A DNA stretch of 64,000 nucleotides from contig JAFGHS010000015.1 of assembly GCA_016930075.1 (NCBI GenBank), forward strand, positions 1 through 64,000. The letters run 5' to 3'. Below, piece by piece: positions 35,594 to 44,981 of the stretch; the stretch's first letter is position 1; the number at the start of each line of letters is the position of its first letter. The DNA is from Deltaproteobacteria bacterium (lineage in GTDB: Bacteria; Desulfobacterota; Syntrophia; Syntrophales; JAFGHS01). The position numbers and the translations under genes were made by a program. The notes below the pieces were generated by a model that worked only from the letters and a program-made list of their open reading frames with translations, was not told the origin of the DNA and did no database searches.

Positions 35594-35818
35594 TCACATC
35601 TTGCGATATTTTTCCAGAATTTTATAAATCTTCTCTTTTCCCAGGAGCTTCTTTTTTTGGAGATTTTTCTTCTCCATTTCCTCTTCCGGGGTCAGATAGA
35701 TGCGTTTATTGAAATCCTCAAGCTCCGCTTCGAGCTTCCGGTGGTCCTCCCAATACCGTTTCAACTCTTCATCCTGTTGTATATGCTGCTGAATCAAGCT
35801 TTCTTCAGCTTCTTCCAT
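35594..35818 (-). CDS. DUF465 (YdcH-like) small coiled-coil protein
   Basis: About 74 residues from the ATG at 35818, which has GGGAGG 11 bases upstream; the frame extends four codons further to a GTG inside the ribosome binding site. The whole protein is a charged helical hairpin with the family pattern (KLEAELEDFNKRIYLTPEEE, then KKKLLGKEKIYKILEKYR). DUF465 proteins are widespread in proteobacteria and their function is unknown. Confidence 0.82.
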   Translation of the reverse strand: MEEAEESLIQQHIQQDEELKRYWEDHRKLEAELEDFNKRIYLTPEEEMEKKNLQKKKLLGKEKIYKILEKYRKM

Positions 35819-35922
35819 AAGCGTCATCACCTCCCTCGTATTTTCTTATATTAGTTATGCCCATATGTCAATCTTCCCGTTCTTTACCGCCCTTCAGGAT
35901 TGCGCCTCGCACCGTGATCCGC

Positions 35923-36603
35923 CTATATCTTCGCTTCCGCTTCGGATACGCGCAAATACTGCGGCGCAAAGGTTAACATATCGAGTAGGTCGTTCGCCCT
36001 GAATTTCCTTATTCCCATATGACCGACGGCGGCAGCCCGGATCTGCTGCTGGATGGGAGACCCGAAACGGGCATACGCCGGCAGCCCTTTTTTTATCATG
36101 TCCCGGTAAACGAAGGCCCCGTCTCCGAAGAAAAGGCAATCCTCATGAATATCCGGGAGAAATTTTTCCACGGCAACGGCTTTATCATGGCAGATTCTTT
36201 CGATACCGCCGGCTGATCCACCCCGGTACAGGGCCGTATAGACCTGCTTTTTTTTGGCATCAAGCATGGGACAGATGAGCAGGGGCGAATCGGCAAAATT
36301 GAAAGCAAGGGCATCGAGGGTTGAAACGCCCGCCACCGGCTTGCCCGTCGCCGCGGAAAAGCCCTTCACGGTGCTCACCCCGATACGAAGCCCCGTAAAG
36401 GATCCCGGACCCGTCGTACATGCATAAAGATCGATGTCGGCCATCGTTATCCCCGCCAGCATGATGATCCGGTTTATGGAAGGCAGGAGCGACACCGAAT
36501 GGTTCATGCCGAGGTTGATCAGCATTTCGGCGCAGATCGTCTCCCCTTCCAGGAGAGCGACACCGGCCGTGTTTGTTGAGGTATCAATCGCCAAAGTCAG
36601 CAT
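35923..36603 (-). CDS. tsaB: TsaB, tRNA threonylcarbamoyladenosine biosynthesis protein
   Basis: A 226-residue ASKHA-fold protein. It has LAIDTSTNTAGVAL, HSVSLLPSI and TTGPGSFTGLRIGVSTVKGF, the TsaB hallmarks. TsaB scaffolds TsaD in adding threonylcarbamoyl to A37 of ANN-decoding tRNAs. The ATG comes one base after the rseP stop, so it belongs to the uppS-to-rseP transcript. Confidence 0.93.
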   Translation of the reverse strand: MLTLAIDTSTNTAGVALLEGETICAEMLINLGMNHSVSLLPSINRIIMLAGITMADIDLYACTTGPGSFTGLRIGVSTVKGFSAATGKPVAGVSTLDALAFNFADSPLLICPMLDAKKKQVYTALYRGGSAGGIERICHDKAVAVEKFLPDIHEDCLFFGDGAFVYRDMIKKGLPAYARFGSPIQQQIRAAAVGHMGIRKFRANDLLDMLTFAPQYLRVSEAEAKI

Positions 36604-36604
36604 A

Positions 36605-37705
36605 TTATTTTTGAATCGTCTTCGGACTTTCCTGAAGCGGTTTAGGGTTATTCATTTTATCGATATCCATGATGATCACAAAGATCATCAGGGCAATCAG
36701 AATGACAAACCCGATCTGCTGGGCCCGCTCCCGCCATTTGATATTGACCTCCCGCCCCAAGAAAAGTTCGATGATGAAAAACAAAAGATGCCCGCCGTCG
36801 AGAACGGGGATGGGTAAAAGATTCAATATGCCGAGGTTGATGCTCAATAAAGCCATGAACATGAGAAAGGGAATCAGCCCCGCCTTGGCCTGATCGCCGG
36901 CGATCTGCGCGATCAGGATGGGACCGCCCAGATTCTTGGGAGAAATGACGCCCTCAATCATCTTGACCAGACTCAAAACAGTGAGTTTGCTGATCATCCA
37001 GGTTTGCACAAGAGAAGCCCCGAAGGCTTTTATCGGATTCATCCTTTCGATCAGGGTATTTCCCGTGGGCATAACGCCGATTTTATAGGCATCAATATCT
37101 TCGCCGAACATACTTTTTGCTTTTTGGAGCCGGGGGGTCAGGGTGACGTCCTTTACCTGCCCATTCCTCTCCACGGTAATCCTCAATGCCTTGCCTTTGC
37201 TGTTCGTGATCAGATCGGCCATCTTCGTCCAGGTGGATACCTTTTGCCCGTTGACGGCAATCACCACATCGTTGATCGCAAGCCCTGCCTCCATGGCCGC
37301 CGAATCTTCCTGAATGTCCCCGATCTGCGTCGTCAAATGCGGAAGGCCCCACATATAGACAAAGGTGAAAACAATAACGGCAAGAACAAAATTAAAGGCG
37401 GGACCGGCAACGACTATGCCGATTTTTTTCCAGACGGATTGCTTCAGGAAAGACCTTTTCTCATCCTCGGCGGAAAGATTTTCATCTTCAGCCTCGCCTA
37501 AAAGCTTTACATAACCGCCCAAGGGTATGGCGGAGAGAATATATTCCGTTTCGCCGATCTTCTTGCCCATCAATTTGGGGCCGAAGCCTAAAGAAAATTT
37601 CAGGACGCCGACGCCGGCAAACTTGGCGGCCAGAAAATGACCCAGTTCATGGGCAAAAATCAGGATGCCGAGTAAAATAACAACAGCAACAATCGTTGTG
37701 GTCAA
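36605..37705 (-). CDS. rseP: RseP site-2 zinc protease
   Basis: A 366-residue intramembrane protease. HELGHFLAAKFAG near the N-terminus holds the zinc histidines, a single PDZ domain spans about 115-195 and the second motif NLLPIPVLDGGHLL is near the C-terminus. E. coli RseP has two PDZ domains; this form is shorter. The start is TTG at 37705, overlapping the dxr stop as TTGA. Likely roles are cleavage of anti-sigma factors and leftover signal peptides. Confidence 0.94.
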   Translation of the reverse strand: MTTTIVAVVILLGILIFAHELGHFLAAKFAGVGVLKFSLGFGPKLMGKKIGETEYILSAIPLGGYVKLLGEAEDENLSAEDEKRSFLKQSVWKKIGIVVAGPAFNFVLAVIVFTFVYMWGLPHLTTQIGDIQEDSAAMEAGLAINDVVIAVNGQKVSTWTKMADLITNSKGKALRITVERNGQVKDVTLTPRLQKAKSMFGEDIDAYKIGVMPTGNTLIERMNPIKAFGASLVQTWMISKLTVLSLVKMIEGVISPKNLGGPILIAQIAGDQAKAGLIPFLMFMALLSINLGILNLLPIPVLDGGHLLFFIIELFLGREVNIKWRERAQQIGFVILIALMIFVIIMDIDKMNNPKPLQESPKTIQK

Positions 37706-38865
37706 TGGTCTTTCTCCTCAATGCATTTTTGCGCTTCTTGTCTTGCCCAGCCGTCCGCTTGAAGGATGTCGTCCAAAGACGGATTTTGCTCCAAACGGTG
37801 ACGGGAAAGAACCTTGCCGATAACATCCGGCATATCCATAAAACCGATCCTTCCGGCAATAAACGCCTCCACGGCGGCTTCGTTGGCCCCGTTTAAAACG
37901 GCCGGCATGGTCCCGCCCTTTCTCCCCGCTTCACAGGCAAGTCCGAGATTCGGGAACCTGTCAAAATCGGGCTCGGAGAATTCAAGGACGCCTGCTGCCG
38001 CAAGATCCAGGCCCGCCTCCTTCCGGGGAAGCCTGTCCGGATAAGAAAGGGCATAGGCAATGGGGATGCGCATATCCGGAATGCCGAGCTGTGCCATAAC
38101 GGCGCCGTCGACATATTCCACCAGGGAATGTATAACGCTTTGCGGGTGAATAAGCACGGCAATTCTGTCGATGGCGACGTCGAAAAGCCACCGGGCCTCC
38201 ATGATCTCCAGTCCTTTATTCATCATGGACGCCGAATCGACGGTGATTTTCTTCCCCATTTTCCAGGTCGGATGCATCAGGGCCTGTTCGGGCGTCACCC
38301 CTGCAAGCTGTCTGCGGGAGAATTTGCGGAAGGGGCCGCCCGATGCCGTCAGAATGATCCTCCTTATGGCTTTACGGTCATGACCTTCCAGACATTGGAA
38401 AACGGCGCTGTGTTCACTGTCGACGGGCAGGATGTGTACCCCTTTTTCCGCCGCCTTTTCGCAAACCACTTGCCCGGCCATTACCATGGTTTCCTTGTTG
38501 GCCAGGGCTATATCCTTGCCGGCTTCGATGGCGGCCACCGTCGGCAGCAGACCCGCAGCCCCGACCATGGCGGAGACGACCATTTGACTCTCTTTGACGG
38601 CGGCTACTTCCCTGTATCCGTCGGGGCCGAAGAGGATGCCCGTTGCCGCAGCCGGTCCGAGCCTGTCTTTCAACGCCCTCGCACAGTCCTCATCCATGAC
38701 GGAAACGACGCCGGGCCGGAATCTTTCGATCTGCTGTGCAAGCAGGGCGATGTTGCGGCCGCCGGCCAGGGCGCAAACCTCAAATGCGGACCGGTTGTTT
38801 TTGATCACATCGAGGGTGCTTACGCCAATGGAACCGGTTGATCCGAGAATAGTTATTTTTTTCAT
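37702..38865 (-). CDS. dxr: 1-deoxy-D-xylulose 5-phosphate reductoisomerase
   Basis: A 387-residue NADPH enzyme that makes MEP from DXP. The ATG at 38865 starts MKKITILGSTGSIGVSTLDV, the standard opening; an extension to 38919 lies within cdsA. It has LANKETMVMAG, PVDSEHSAVFQC, LTASGGPFR and HPTWKMGKKITVDSASMMNK. It overlaps cdsA by four bases upstream and rseP downstream. Confidence 0.96.
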   Translation of the reverse strand: MKKITILGSTGSIGVSTLDVIKNNRSAFEVCALAGGRNIALLAQQIERFRPGVVSVMDEDCARALKDRLGPAAATGILFGPDGYREVAAVKESQMVVSAMVGAAGLLPTVAAIEAGKDIALANKETMVMAGQVVCEKAAEKGVHILPVDSEHSAVFQCLEGHDRKAIRRIILTASGGPFRKFSRRQLAGVTPEQALMHPTWKMGKKITVDSASMMNKGLEIMEARWLFDVAIDRIAVLIHPQSVIHSLVEYVDGAVMAQLGIPDMRIPIAYALSYPDRLPRKEAGLDLAAAGVLEFSEPDFDRFPNLGLACEAGRKGGTMPAVLNGANEAAVEAFIAGRIGFMDMPDVIGKVLSRHRLEQNPSLDDILQADGWARQEAQKCIEEKDH

Positions 38866-39680
38866 TTTATAATGAACGCGTAATAGTAATAAACAAAAGG
38901 GGCAATGAACAACAGGCAATCCAGCCGATCCAGTATCCCCCCATGACCGGGCAGAATGACGCCGGAATCCTTTACGCCCGAGGCCCTTTTAATGAGCGAT
39001 TCGCACAAATCGCCCAACTGCCCCAGGATGCTGCCGACAAAACCGAGGATGACGGCGTGAAAAAGGGGCAACTGGGGCAGCAATATCTGCTGATACAAGG
39101 CGCAGGCCAGGATGCTGCCGCCGATCAATCCGAGGATGCCTTCCGCCGTTTTCCCCGGACTGACGGCGGGGAGGAGTTTTCTCTTCCCCCATGTCCTGCC
39201 CACGTAAAATGCGGCGGTGTCGCCGGCAAACGCCAGCACCAGGACGAAAAATACCCACAGGACTCCTTCTTCAAAACGGCGGATCAGAATGAAATGGGAC
39301 ATGGCAAGGGGGATGTACACGAAACCCAACACCACTTTGGCGACGGGCGTAATGTCGAGGGCCTGTTCCTTAATCCGCAACAAATGAAGAATAAACGCCG
39401 CAATGACGGAGAAGATCACCACCGCCAAAACGAGGGCCGGATCGCCGAAATAAACGGCAAGCGACATGAAAAGGGCGATAATCAGTCCTTCCCGTTTTTC
39501 CCAGGCGAACGATTCGTCAAAGACCAGGGCATTATACTCATGGACGCCCACCAGGATAAGGGCGCCGATGACGACGGCAAACAATGCCTCCCCGCCTGAG
39601 ATGATAATCAGCAAAAGCAGCGGAACTGCAATAACGCCTGTGATCCATCTTTTGATATGGGGGCTTATTCCATCAGCCAC
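38862..39680 (-). CDS. cdsA: Phosphatidate cytidylyltransferase
   Basis: A 272-residue membrane enzyme with about eight hydrophobic segments and the CdsA signature near the C-terminus (KRASGVKDSGVILPGHGGILDRLD). It makes CDP-diacylglycerol, the substrate of PssA encoded 4 kb away. It starts with GTG at 39680, sharing one base with the uppS TAG stop. Confidence 0.94.
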   Translation of the reverse strand: MADGISPHIKRWITGVIAVPLLLLIIISGGEALFAVVIGALILVGVHEYNALVFDESFAWEKREGLIIALFMSLAVYFGDPALVLAVVIFSVIAAFILHLLRIKEQALDITPVAKVVLGFVYIPLAMSHFILIRRFEEGVLWVFFVLVLAFAGDTAAFYVGRTWGKRKLLPAVSPGKTAEGILGLIGGSILACALYQQILLPQLPLFHAVILGFVGSILGQLGDLCESLIKRASGVKDSGVILPGHGGILDRLDCLLFIAPFVYYYYAFIIK

Positions 39681-40444
39681 TAGTCCGAATTCCCCTGTCC
39701 TTTCCCTTGTCCGTCCTGTATCTGATCGGATGTCAGTCCGAATCTTCTCTCCCGCTTCTGATACGCCAAAATGGCCTCCATCAGATCATCGCGCCGGAAA
39801 TCGGGCCACAGGACATCGGTAAAGTAGAATTCCGTATAGGCCGACTGCCACAGGAGGAAATTACTGATCCGGTATTCGCCGCTCGTACGGATGACGAGAT
39901 CCGGATCAGGCAGGGCGTTTGTATCAAGGCATGTTGAAAAATACTCTTCCGTGACATTCTCCGGCGTGATCTTTCCTGCGGCATAATCCCTCAATACTTT
40001 CTTTACAGCCCCCACAATTTCGTCCCTGCCGCCGTAGCTCAATGCCAGATTGAGAATCATATCCGTATTCTGCGATGTTTTTAAAATCACATCCTCAAGA
40101 ACTTTTTTTACGGTCTCTCTTAACGCATCGATATTTCCGATCATCGTGAGGCGGATGCCTTTATCGATAAGTTCCTGAGCTTCCGAATGGAGAAATTCCT
40201 CCAGCAGATTCATCAGGCCGTTGACCTCGCTTGAAGGCCGCAGCCAGTTCTGAACGGAAAAGGCATACAGGGTGAGGCATTTAATTCCCAGCTCCCGGCA
40301 GGCGCGAACGGTCTCCCTGACAGATTCGGCGCCTTTCTTATGTCCGGAGATCCGTCCCATGGTATGCTTGGCGGCCCAACGGCCGTTGCCGTCCATGATA
40401 ATGGCTATATGGCGGGGGAGATTTTGAGGATCGATATTCGTCAT
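39680..40444 (-). CDS. uppS: Undecaprenyl diphosphate synthase
   Basis: A 254-residue cis-prenyltransferase. The catalytic Asp is in IAIIMDGNGRWA, with GHKKGAESVRE, TLYAFSVQNWLRP and the C-terminal DLVIRTSGEYRISNFLLWQSAYTE region (split here only for description). It makes the C55 lipid carrier for peptidoglycan. It starts 240 bp after frr, the largest gap in this housekeeping run, and so may have its own promoter. Confidence 0.95.
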   Translation of the reverse strand: MTNIDPQNLPRHIAIIMDGNGRWAAKHTMGRISGHKKGAESVRETVRACRELGIKCLTLYAFSVQNWLRPSSEVNGLMNLLEEFLHSEAQELIDKGIRLTMIGNIDALRETVKKVLEDVILKTSQNTDMILNLALSYGGRDEIVGAVKKVLRDYAAGKITPENVTEEYFSTCLDTNALPDPDLVIRTSGEYRISNFLLWQSAYTEFYFTDVLWPDFRRDDLMEAILAYQKRERRFGLTSDQIQDGQGKGQGNSD

Positions 40445-40591
40445 AGAAAACTATCTTAAGTCCTAAAAGATAAAACTGCCTGTATTGATTCGATCCGGAC
40501 GTTAACATAAGGAACGACAACTTTCAAGTTGCTTGTAAATCGGATAGCTAAATTGTGATGGATCTTGCGGAATCAATATGAAAAGATTGCG

Positions 40592-40617
40592 GATCATCTG
40601 CTTTTGGGCAGATGATC
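40592..40617 (-). terminator. Hairpin in the frr-uppS gap
   Basis: A perfect 10-bp inverted repeat GATCATCTGC / GCAGATGATC with a 6-base loop. On the minus strand it is followed by a loose T-rich stretch (CTTTTCAT) instead of a clean T-run, so it may be a weak terminator or attenuator after frr. Confidence 0.45.
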
Positions 40618-40683
40618 AGGAAGGATTTGACGCAAAGGGAAAAACCGGCAGCGGGCCTCTGAAAACCGCAGGCGGGAGCGACA

Positions 40684-41247
40684 CTATATCTCCATGATCT
40701 CCTTTTCCTTGGCGGCCAGGACGCCGTCCGTTTTCTGGATGTATTTATCCGTCAGTTTCTGGACGTCTTCCTGATAATCGAACAACTGGTCTTCCGATAT
40801 GTCGCCGTCTTTTTTCAACGCCTTCAACTGCTCGTTGGCATCCCGCCGGTCATTGCGGAGTTTGATCTTGCATTCCTCCGCCATTTTCTTGACGACCTTG
40901 ACCAGTTCTTTGCGACGTTCCTCCGTCAGTGTGGGGATGTTGATCCGGATCAGTTTTCCGTCATTGGACGGCATTAACCCCAGATCGGACTTCTGGATGG
41001 CCTTTTCGACGGCGCCGATGACGGTGCTGTCCCACGGGGAGATGACGATCGTCCGGCTTTCCGGCACGGACAGACTGGCAACCTGGTTTAAAGGCGTCGG
41101 TGTCCCGTAGTATTCCACCTTGATGCCGTCGAGCAATGAGAGGGATGCCCTGCCCGTCCTTACCTTGCTAAAGGATTTCTCAAGAGATTGAATCGCTTTA
41201 TCCATGCTTTCCGTCAATTCTTCAAAAATCAGTTCCTTCATCTTCAT
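40684..41247 (-). CDS. frr: Ribosome recycling factor
   Basis: A 187-residue factor that, with EF-G, splits post-termination ribosomes. It has the usual three-helix bundle and motifs: [46 protein letters not shown] and [17 protein letters not shown]. The ATG overlaps the pyrH stop by four bases. Confidence 0.97.
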   Translation of the reverse strand: MKMKELIFEELTESMDKAIQSLEKSFSKVRTGRASLSLLDGIKVEYYGTPTPLNQVASLSVPESRTIVISPWDSTVIGAVEKAIQKSDLGLMPSNDGKLIRINIPTLTEERRKELVKVVKKMAEECKIKLRNDRRDANEQLKALKKDGDISEDQLFDYQEDVQKLTDKYIQKTDGVLAAKEKEIMEI

Positions 41248-41990
41248 CCCCCAACGATTGTTCCGACGGATTTTCCGCAGATCACTTTTTTGATATTTCC
41301 CTTCTTCCGGAGGTTAAATACGACAAGGGGAAGGCGGTTGTCCCGGCAAAGGGAAATTGCCGCGGCATCCATAACCTTCAAATCTTTCGTCAGTACGTCG
41401 GTATAGCTGATTTTTTTATACATGACGGCGCCGGAATGTTTTTCCGGGTCTTTATCATAAACGCCGTCCACCCTGGTGGCCTTCAGGATAACGTCCGCTC
41501 CCGTCTCCAAAGCCCGCAGAGCCGCCGCCGTATCGGTTGTGAAATAGGGATTGCCCGTGCCGGCGGCAAAAATGACCACCCTGCCCTTCTCCATATGGCG
41601 GATGGCCCGCCTGCGAATATAAGGTTCCGCCACCTCCCGCATATCGATAGCCGTCTGAACCCGTGTTATAATGTGCAGCTTTTCGAGATGGTCCTGCAAG
41701 GCAATGCCGTTCATCACCGTGGCCAACATCCCCATGTAATCCGCCTGCGACCGGTCCATCCCTCTGGCGCCGGCTTCCATGCCGCGATAGATATTGCCGC
41801 CGCCGATGACAATGCCCAACTGAACACCGAGTTTGGCGACATCCCTGACTTCGCCGGCGATTCTCGCAACGGTTTCCGGACAGATGCCGTAAGACAGGTC
41901 GCCCATGAGGGCTTCCCCGCTCAATTTTAAAAGGACCCGGCCATATACGGCCTTGTCCGCCCGCTTGCCGCCGGGAGATGCTTTTTCCAT
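41244..41990 (-). CDS. pyrH: UMP kinase
   Basis: A 248-residue amino-acid-kinase-fold UMP kinase. It has [40 protein letters not shown] and [12 protein letters not shown]. The ATG shares one base with the tsf TGA (TGATG). The 13 or so extra N-terminal residues are unconserved. The rpsB-tsf-pyrH-frr order is ancestral in bacteria. Confidence 0.97.
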   Translation of the reverse strand: MEKASPGGKRADKAVYGRVLLKLSGEALMGDLSYGICPETVARIAGEVRDVAKLGVQLGIVIGGGNIYRGMEAGARGMDRSQADYMGMLATVMNGIALQDHLEKLHIITRVQTAIDMREVAEPYIRRRAIRHMEKGRVVIFAAGTGNPYFTTDTAAALRALETGADVILKATRVDGVYDKDPEKHSGAVMYKKISYTDVLTKDLKVMDAAAISLCRDNRLPLVVFNLRKKGNIKKVICGKSVGTIVGG

Positions 41991-42604
41991 CAGCCCTCTT
42001 TTATTTCCTCGCCAAGTTGAAACCGTGAAAACCGCCGAATCAGGATGTTTTCACCGGTCTTGGCAATCATGTTGTTGACCATCGTTTCAACCGTGACATC
42101 CGTATTCTTGATAAACTTCTGTTTGACAAGACACACTTCTTCATAAAATTTATTCAGCTTGCCCTCGATGATTTTTTCCCAGATTTTTTCCGGCTTCTTC
42201 TCCGCCAGGGCCTGCTCCCGGTAAATGGCCTTCTCCCGCTCCAGGGCGCCTTCGGGAATTTCTTCCGGCCTTACATACTGGGGATTGGCTGCCGCTATCT
42301 GCATGGCAATATCTTTGGCCATGGTCTGAAAATCATCGGTTTTGGCAACAAAATCGGTCTCGCAATTGACTTCCAAAAGGACGCCGATCTTGCCCCCCAT
42401 ATGGATATAAGAGACAACGATGCCGTCTTTTGCGGCTTTTGAAGACCGTTTGGTCGCCGCCGACATCCCTTTTTTTCTCAGAAAATCGACGGCTTTTTCA
42501 AAATCGCCGTCTGCCGCCGCCAGGGCTTCCTTGCAATCCATCATCCCCGCGCCCGTCTTCACCCTTAACTCTTTAACCATAGCTGGTGTAATATCCACTG
42601 TCAT
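41990..42604 (-). CDS. tsf: Elongation factor Ts (short form)
   Basis: A 204-residue EF-Ts, the nucleotide exchange factor of EF-Tu. The N-terminus has the UBA-like [18 protein letters not shown], followed by [15 protein letters not shown]. At about 200 residues it belongs to the short class without the duplicated core of E. coli. The ATG at 42604 lies only 3 bases after AGGAGG; a GTG at 42598 with 9-base spacing gives the more typical opening [11 protein letters not shown] and may be the true start. Confidence 0.96.
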   Translation of the reverse strand: MTVDITPAMVKELRVKTGAGMMDCKEALAAADGDFEKAVDFLRKKGMSAATKRSSKAAKDGIVVSYIHMGGKIGVLLEVNCETDFVAKTDDFQTMAKDIAMQIAAANPQYVRPEEIPEGALEREKAIYREQALAEKKPEKIWEKIIEGKLNKFYEEVCLVKQKFIKNTDVTVETMVNNMIAKTGENILIRRFSRFQLGEEIKEG

Positions 42605-43459
42605 CTACCTCCTTGAATAGTCATTCTCATCACTGTCTTCATCACCGGCAATATCTTCCTCTTCATCCGACAAACCATTCCGCTCAATGCTTTCCGGCAC
42701 ATCGGATTCATCGTTATCCTGTTTGGAAAGGTTGTCGGAAGGGTCCTTGTCGCTTTTGGCCTGGAGACGTTCCTCAAAACGTTTTTTGCCCTCCAGGACG
42801 GCGTCGGCGATTTTCGAAGAGAACAACTTTATCGCCCGGATAGCGTCGTCATTTCCGGGAATGATGTAATCGATGGCATCGGGGTCGCAGTTGGTATCCA
42901 CAATGGCCACGATGGGGATTTTCAGTTTCCGGGCTTCATTGACGGCGATGGTTTCCCGTTTGGGATCGACAATAAACAAGCCGCCCGGATAGCCGCCGAT
43001 GCTGCGGATGCCGCCTAAAACCTTCTCCAGTTTGTCGAGTTCCTTTTGCAGTTTCAGGATTTCTTTTTTGGGAAAAGCCTTGATGCTGTCATCGGCAAAC
43101 ATCTTATCCAGATAATTCAATCGGTCGATGCTCTTTTTCACCGTGGCAAAGTTGGTAATCATGCCGCCCAGCCATCGCTGATTGATATACGGCATGCCGC
43201 AGCGCTCCGCTTCCTCCCTGATCGCTTCCTGAGACTGCTTTTTCGTCCCGACAAACAGAAGCTTGCCACCGCCGGCGACCATATCGGCGACAAAATTATA
43301 GGCCGCCTGAAACATGCCCACGGTCTGCTGCAAGTCGATGATATAAATGCCGTTTCTCGCCCCGAATATATAGGGCTTCATTTTGGGATTCCATTTATTG
43401 GTCTGGTGACCAAAATGAACGCCCGCCTCTAACAACAACTTCATGGAAATACTTGCCAT
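42605..43459 (-). CDS. rpsB: 30S ribosomal protein S2 with acidic C-terminal extension
   Basis: A 284-residue S2, against about 240 in E. coli. The body is typical ([52 protein letters not shown]). The last 55-60 residues form a highly acidic Asp/Glu tail ending [11 protein letters not shown]. Acidic S2 tails occur in some lineages and their role is unclear. AAGGAG lies 8 bases before the ATG. It heads the rpsB-tsf-pyrH-frr operon. Confidence 0.97.
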   Translation of the reverse strand: MASISMKLLLEAGVHFGHQTNKWNPKMKPYIFGARNGIYIIDLQQTVGMFQAAYNFVADMVAGGGKLLFVGTKKQSQEAIREEAERCGMPYINQRWLGGMITNFATVKKSIDRLNYLDKMFADDSIKAFPKKEILKLQKELDKLEKVLGGIRSIGGYPGGLFIVDPKRETIAVNEARKLKIPIVAIVDTNCDPDAIDYIIPGNDDAIRAIKLFSSKIADAVLEGKKRFEERLQAKSDKDPSDNLSKQDNDESDVPESIERNGLSDEEEDIAGDEDSDENDYSRR

Positions 43460-43501
43460 CTTACAACTCCTTTCTTGTTTTTATCCGCCATCCCCGTCAC
43501 C

Positions 43502-43538
43502 TTGAACGAAAACCCCTTCCGGAGCAACGCCCGTTCAA
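43502..43538 (-). promoter_or_regulatory. Possible S2 leader hairpin upstream of rpsB
   Basis: A 7-bp perfect pair TTGAACG / CGTTCAA encloses a 23-base loop in the rpsB 5' leader, 40-80 bp before the ribosome binding site. S2 represses its own operon through a leader structure in E. coli; the resemblance here is only positional. Confidence 0.3.
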
Positions 43539-43574
43539 TCAAGGGATGTGAGAATTGTGTGTAAACCGCGCAGG

Positions 43575-43603
43575 CACATAACATAAAGACCTGAAATGAT
43601 CAA
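43575..43603 (-). promoter_or_regulatory. Candidate rpsB promoter
   Basis: On the minus strand TTGATC, a 17-base spacer and TATGTG, about 115 bp before the rpsB start. The -10 is weak. Confidence 0.35.
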
Positions 43604-43621
43604 GAGAAAAAACCTTGCGTC

Positions 43622-43683
43622 GGGGGGGGGGGCGGCGGATGGCGGACGGGGACGGATCAGAAATCTGTCCCCGTCCGCCATCC
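43622..43683. repeat. Long hairpin beside an 11-G homopolymer
   Basis: GGATGGCGGACGGGGACGGA pairs with TCTGTCCCCGTCCGCCATCC over 20 positions with one mismatch and a 7-base loop. Eleven consecutive G (43622-43632) precede it. It sits between argJ (stop 43690) and the rpsB leader. The GGGGAC-A-GAT core resembles REP-type palindromes mobilised by REP-associated transposases, none of which is in the window. Confidence 0.8.
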
Positions 43684-43689
43684 GGACCT

Positions 43690-44892
43690 TTACGTTGTGT
43701 AATGCGCGTTAATTTCGACGTATTCAAAGGATAAATCCGATGCGTGGAGGCGGAACGTTTTTGCACCCATTCCCAGCTTGATGGTGAGACGGATATTGGC
43801 TTTTTTCATGACCTCCGCCACCGTTTTTTCATGGCCGTATACCCCCCGGCCGTTTTCAAAAACCGCGATGCCGTCAAAGTAAACACCAACGGAATCAACC
43901 GGCAACGGTATCCCGACGGCGCCGGCGGCCTGTATGATTCTTCCCCAGTTGGGATCGCCGCCGAAGAATGCCGTTTTCACGAGATTGGAATTAGCGACGG
44001 CATAGGCAACCTTCTTGGCATCGCCGGCCGTTTTCGCCTCTTCGACCACAATTTCAACGACCTTGGTCGCCCCCTCGCCGTCCCTCACCATGTCCTGGGA
44101 AAGATCGGACATCACGGCCGTCACCATGTCCCGGAAAATGACGGCATCCTTTGACCGGCCCTTAATGGGCGTGTTGCCCGCCCGGCCGTTGGCCAGGATA
44201 ATAGCCGTATCATTGGTGCTCATGCAGCCGTCGACGGAGATGGCATTGAAGGATTTTCCCACGGCATACCGGAAAATCCGGTTTAAGGTCTGCGACTCCA
44301 CCTCCGCGTCCGTTAAAACATACGTCAACAGGGTTGCCATGTGCGGTTCGATCATACCCGCTCCTTTGGCGAGGCCGCATACTGTTATCTCCTTCGATCC
44401 ACAGACACCGCGCCTGACAGACATCTTGGGGAACTTATCCGTCGTCATCATGGCTTCTTCCGCCGCCGGAATTCCGCCGGCATTCAACCCTGCCACAAGA
44501 CTTGCCATGCCTGCTTCGATTTTGTGCACAGGGAGTCTGCGGCCGATGACGCCGGTTGATGCCGCCAGCACCAACGTCTCCGGTATCCTGAGTTGTTTCG
44601 CAGCCGACCGCGACATGGCAACAGCATCGTCGTATCCGGCAGACCCGTTTGCGGCATTGGCATTCCCGCTGTTGGTCAGGATCGCCTGGGCCATTCCGCC
44701 CTTGATCTTTTCCATATCCAGAATGACCGGCGCCGCCTTGAAGATATTTGTCGTAAACAGACCCGCCGCCTTCGCCGACCTTTCCGAATAAATGAGGGCA
44801 AGATCTTTCTTCCCATCCTCCTTAATGCCGCACGCTATCCCGTTTGCCAAAAAACCCGGAACAGCAAACAATTCATCTTTTTTTTCAAGCAT
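43690..44892 (-). CDS. argJ: Glutamate N-acetyltransferase / amino-acid acetyltransferase ArgJ
   Basis: A 400-residue arginine-pathway enzyme that recycles the acetyl group between N-acetylornithine and glutamate. It self-cleaves before the Thr of GAGMIEPHMATLLTYVLTD, which is intact, to give alpha and beta chains. Other motifs are LTNSGNANAANG, STGVIGRRLP and DGCMSTNDTAI. No other arg genes are nearby. It follows secA with only a long hairpin between. Confidence 0.95.
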   Translation of the reverse strand: MLEKKDELFAVPGFLANGIACGIKEDGKKDLALIYSERSAKAAGLFTTNIFKAAPVILDMEKIKGGMAQAILTNSGNANAANGSAGYDDAVAMSRSAAKQLRIPETLVLAASTGVIGRRLPVHKIEAGMASLVAGLNAGGIPAAEEAMMTTDKFPKMSVRRGVCGSKEITVCGLAKGAGMIEPHMATLLTYVLTDAEVESQTLNRIFRYAVGKSFNAISVDGCMSTNDTAIILANGRAGNTPIKGRSKDAVIFRDMVTAVMSDLSQDMVRDGEGATKVVEIVVEEAKTAGDAKKVAYAVANSNLVKTAFFGGDPNWGRIIQAAGAVGIPLPVDSVGVYFDGIAVFENGRGVYGHEKTVAEVMKKANIRLTIKLGMGAKTFRLHASDLSFEYVEINAHYTT

Positions 44893-44908
44893 ATCAAACT
44901 CCCTTGGG

Positions 44909-44975
44909 AGGGGTCAGGTCTACACTCTTGACACACCGCTGGGAGCGGTGTGTCAAGAGTGTAGACCTGACCCCT
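44909..44975. repeat. Perfect 32-bp-stem hairpin with AGGGGTCA ends
   Basis: Arms 44909-44940 and 44944-44975 are perfect complements over 32 bp with a GGG loop. They open with AGGGGTCAGGTCTACACTC and include CTTGACACACCGCT. Six T follow on the plus strand only. Its ends and inner TTGACA match the hairpin at 32851, so the two are members of one family. It fills the secA-argJ gap. Confidence 0.92.
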
Positions 44976-44981
44976 TTTTTC

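Noticed and set aside
44909-44975. Simple terminator of secA
   Set aside because: The T-run is on the plus strand, whereas secA is on the minus strand; the shared ends with 32851 point to a repeat family instead.
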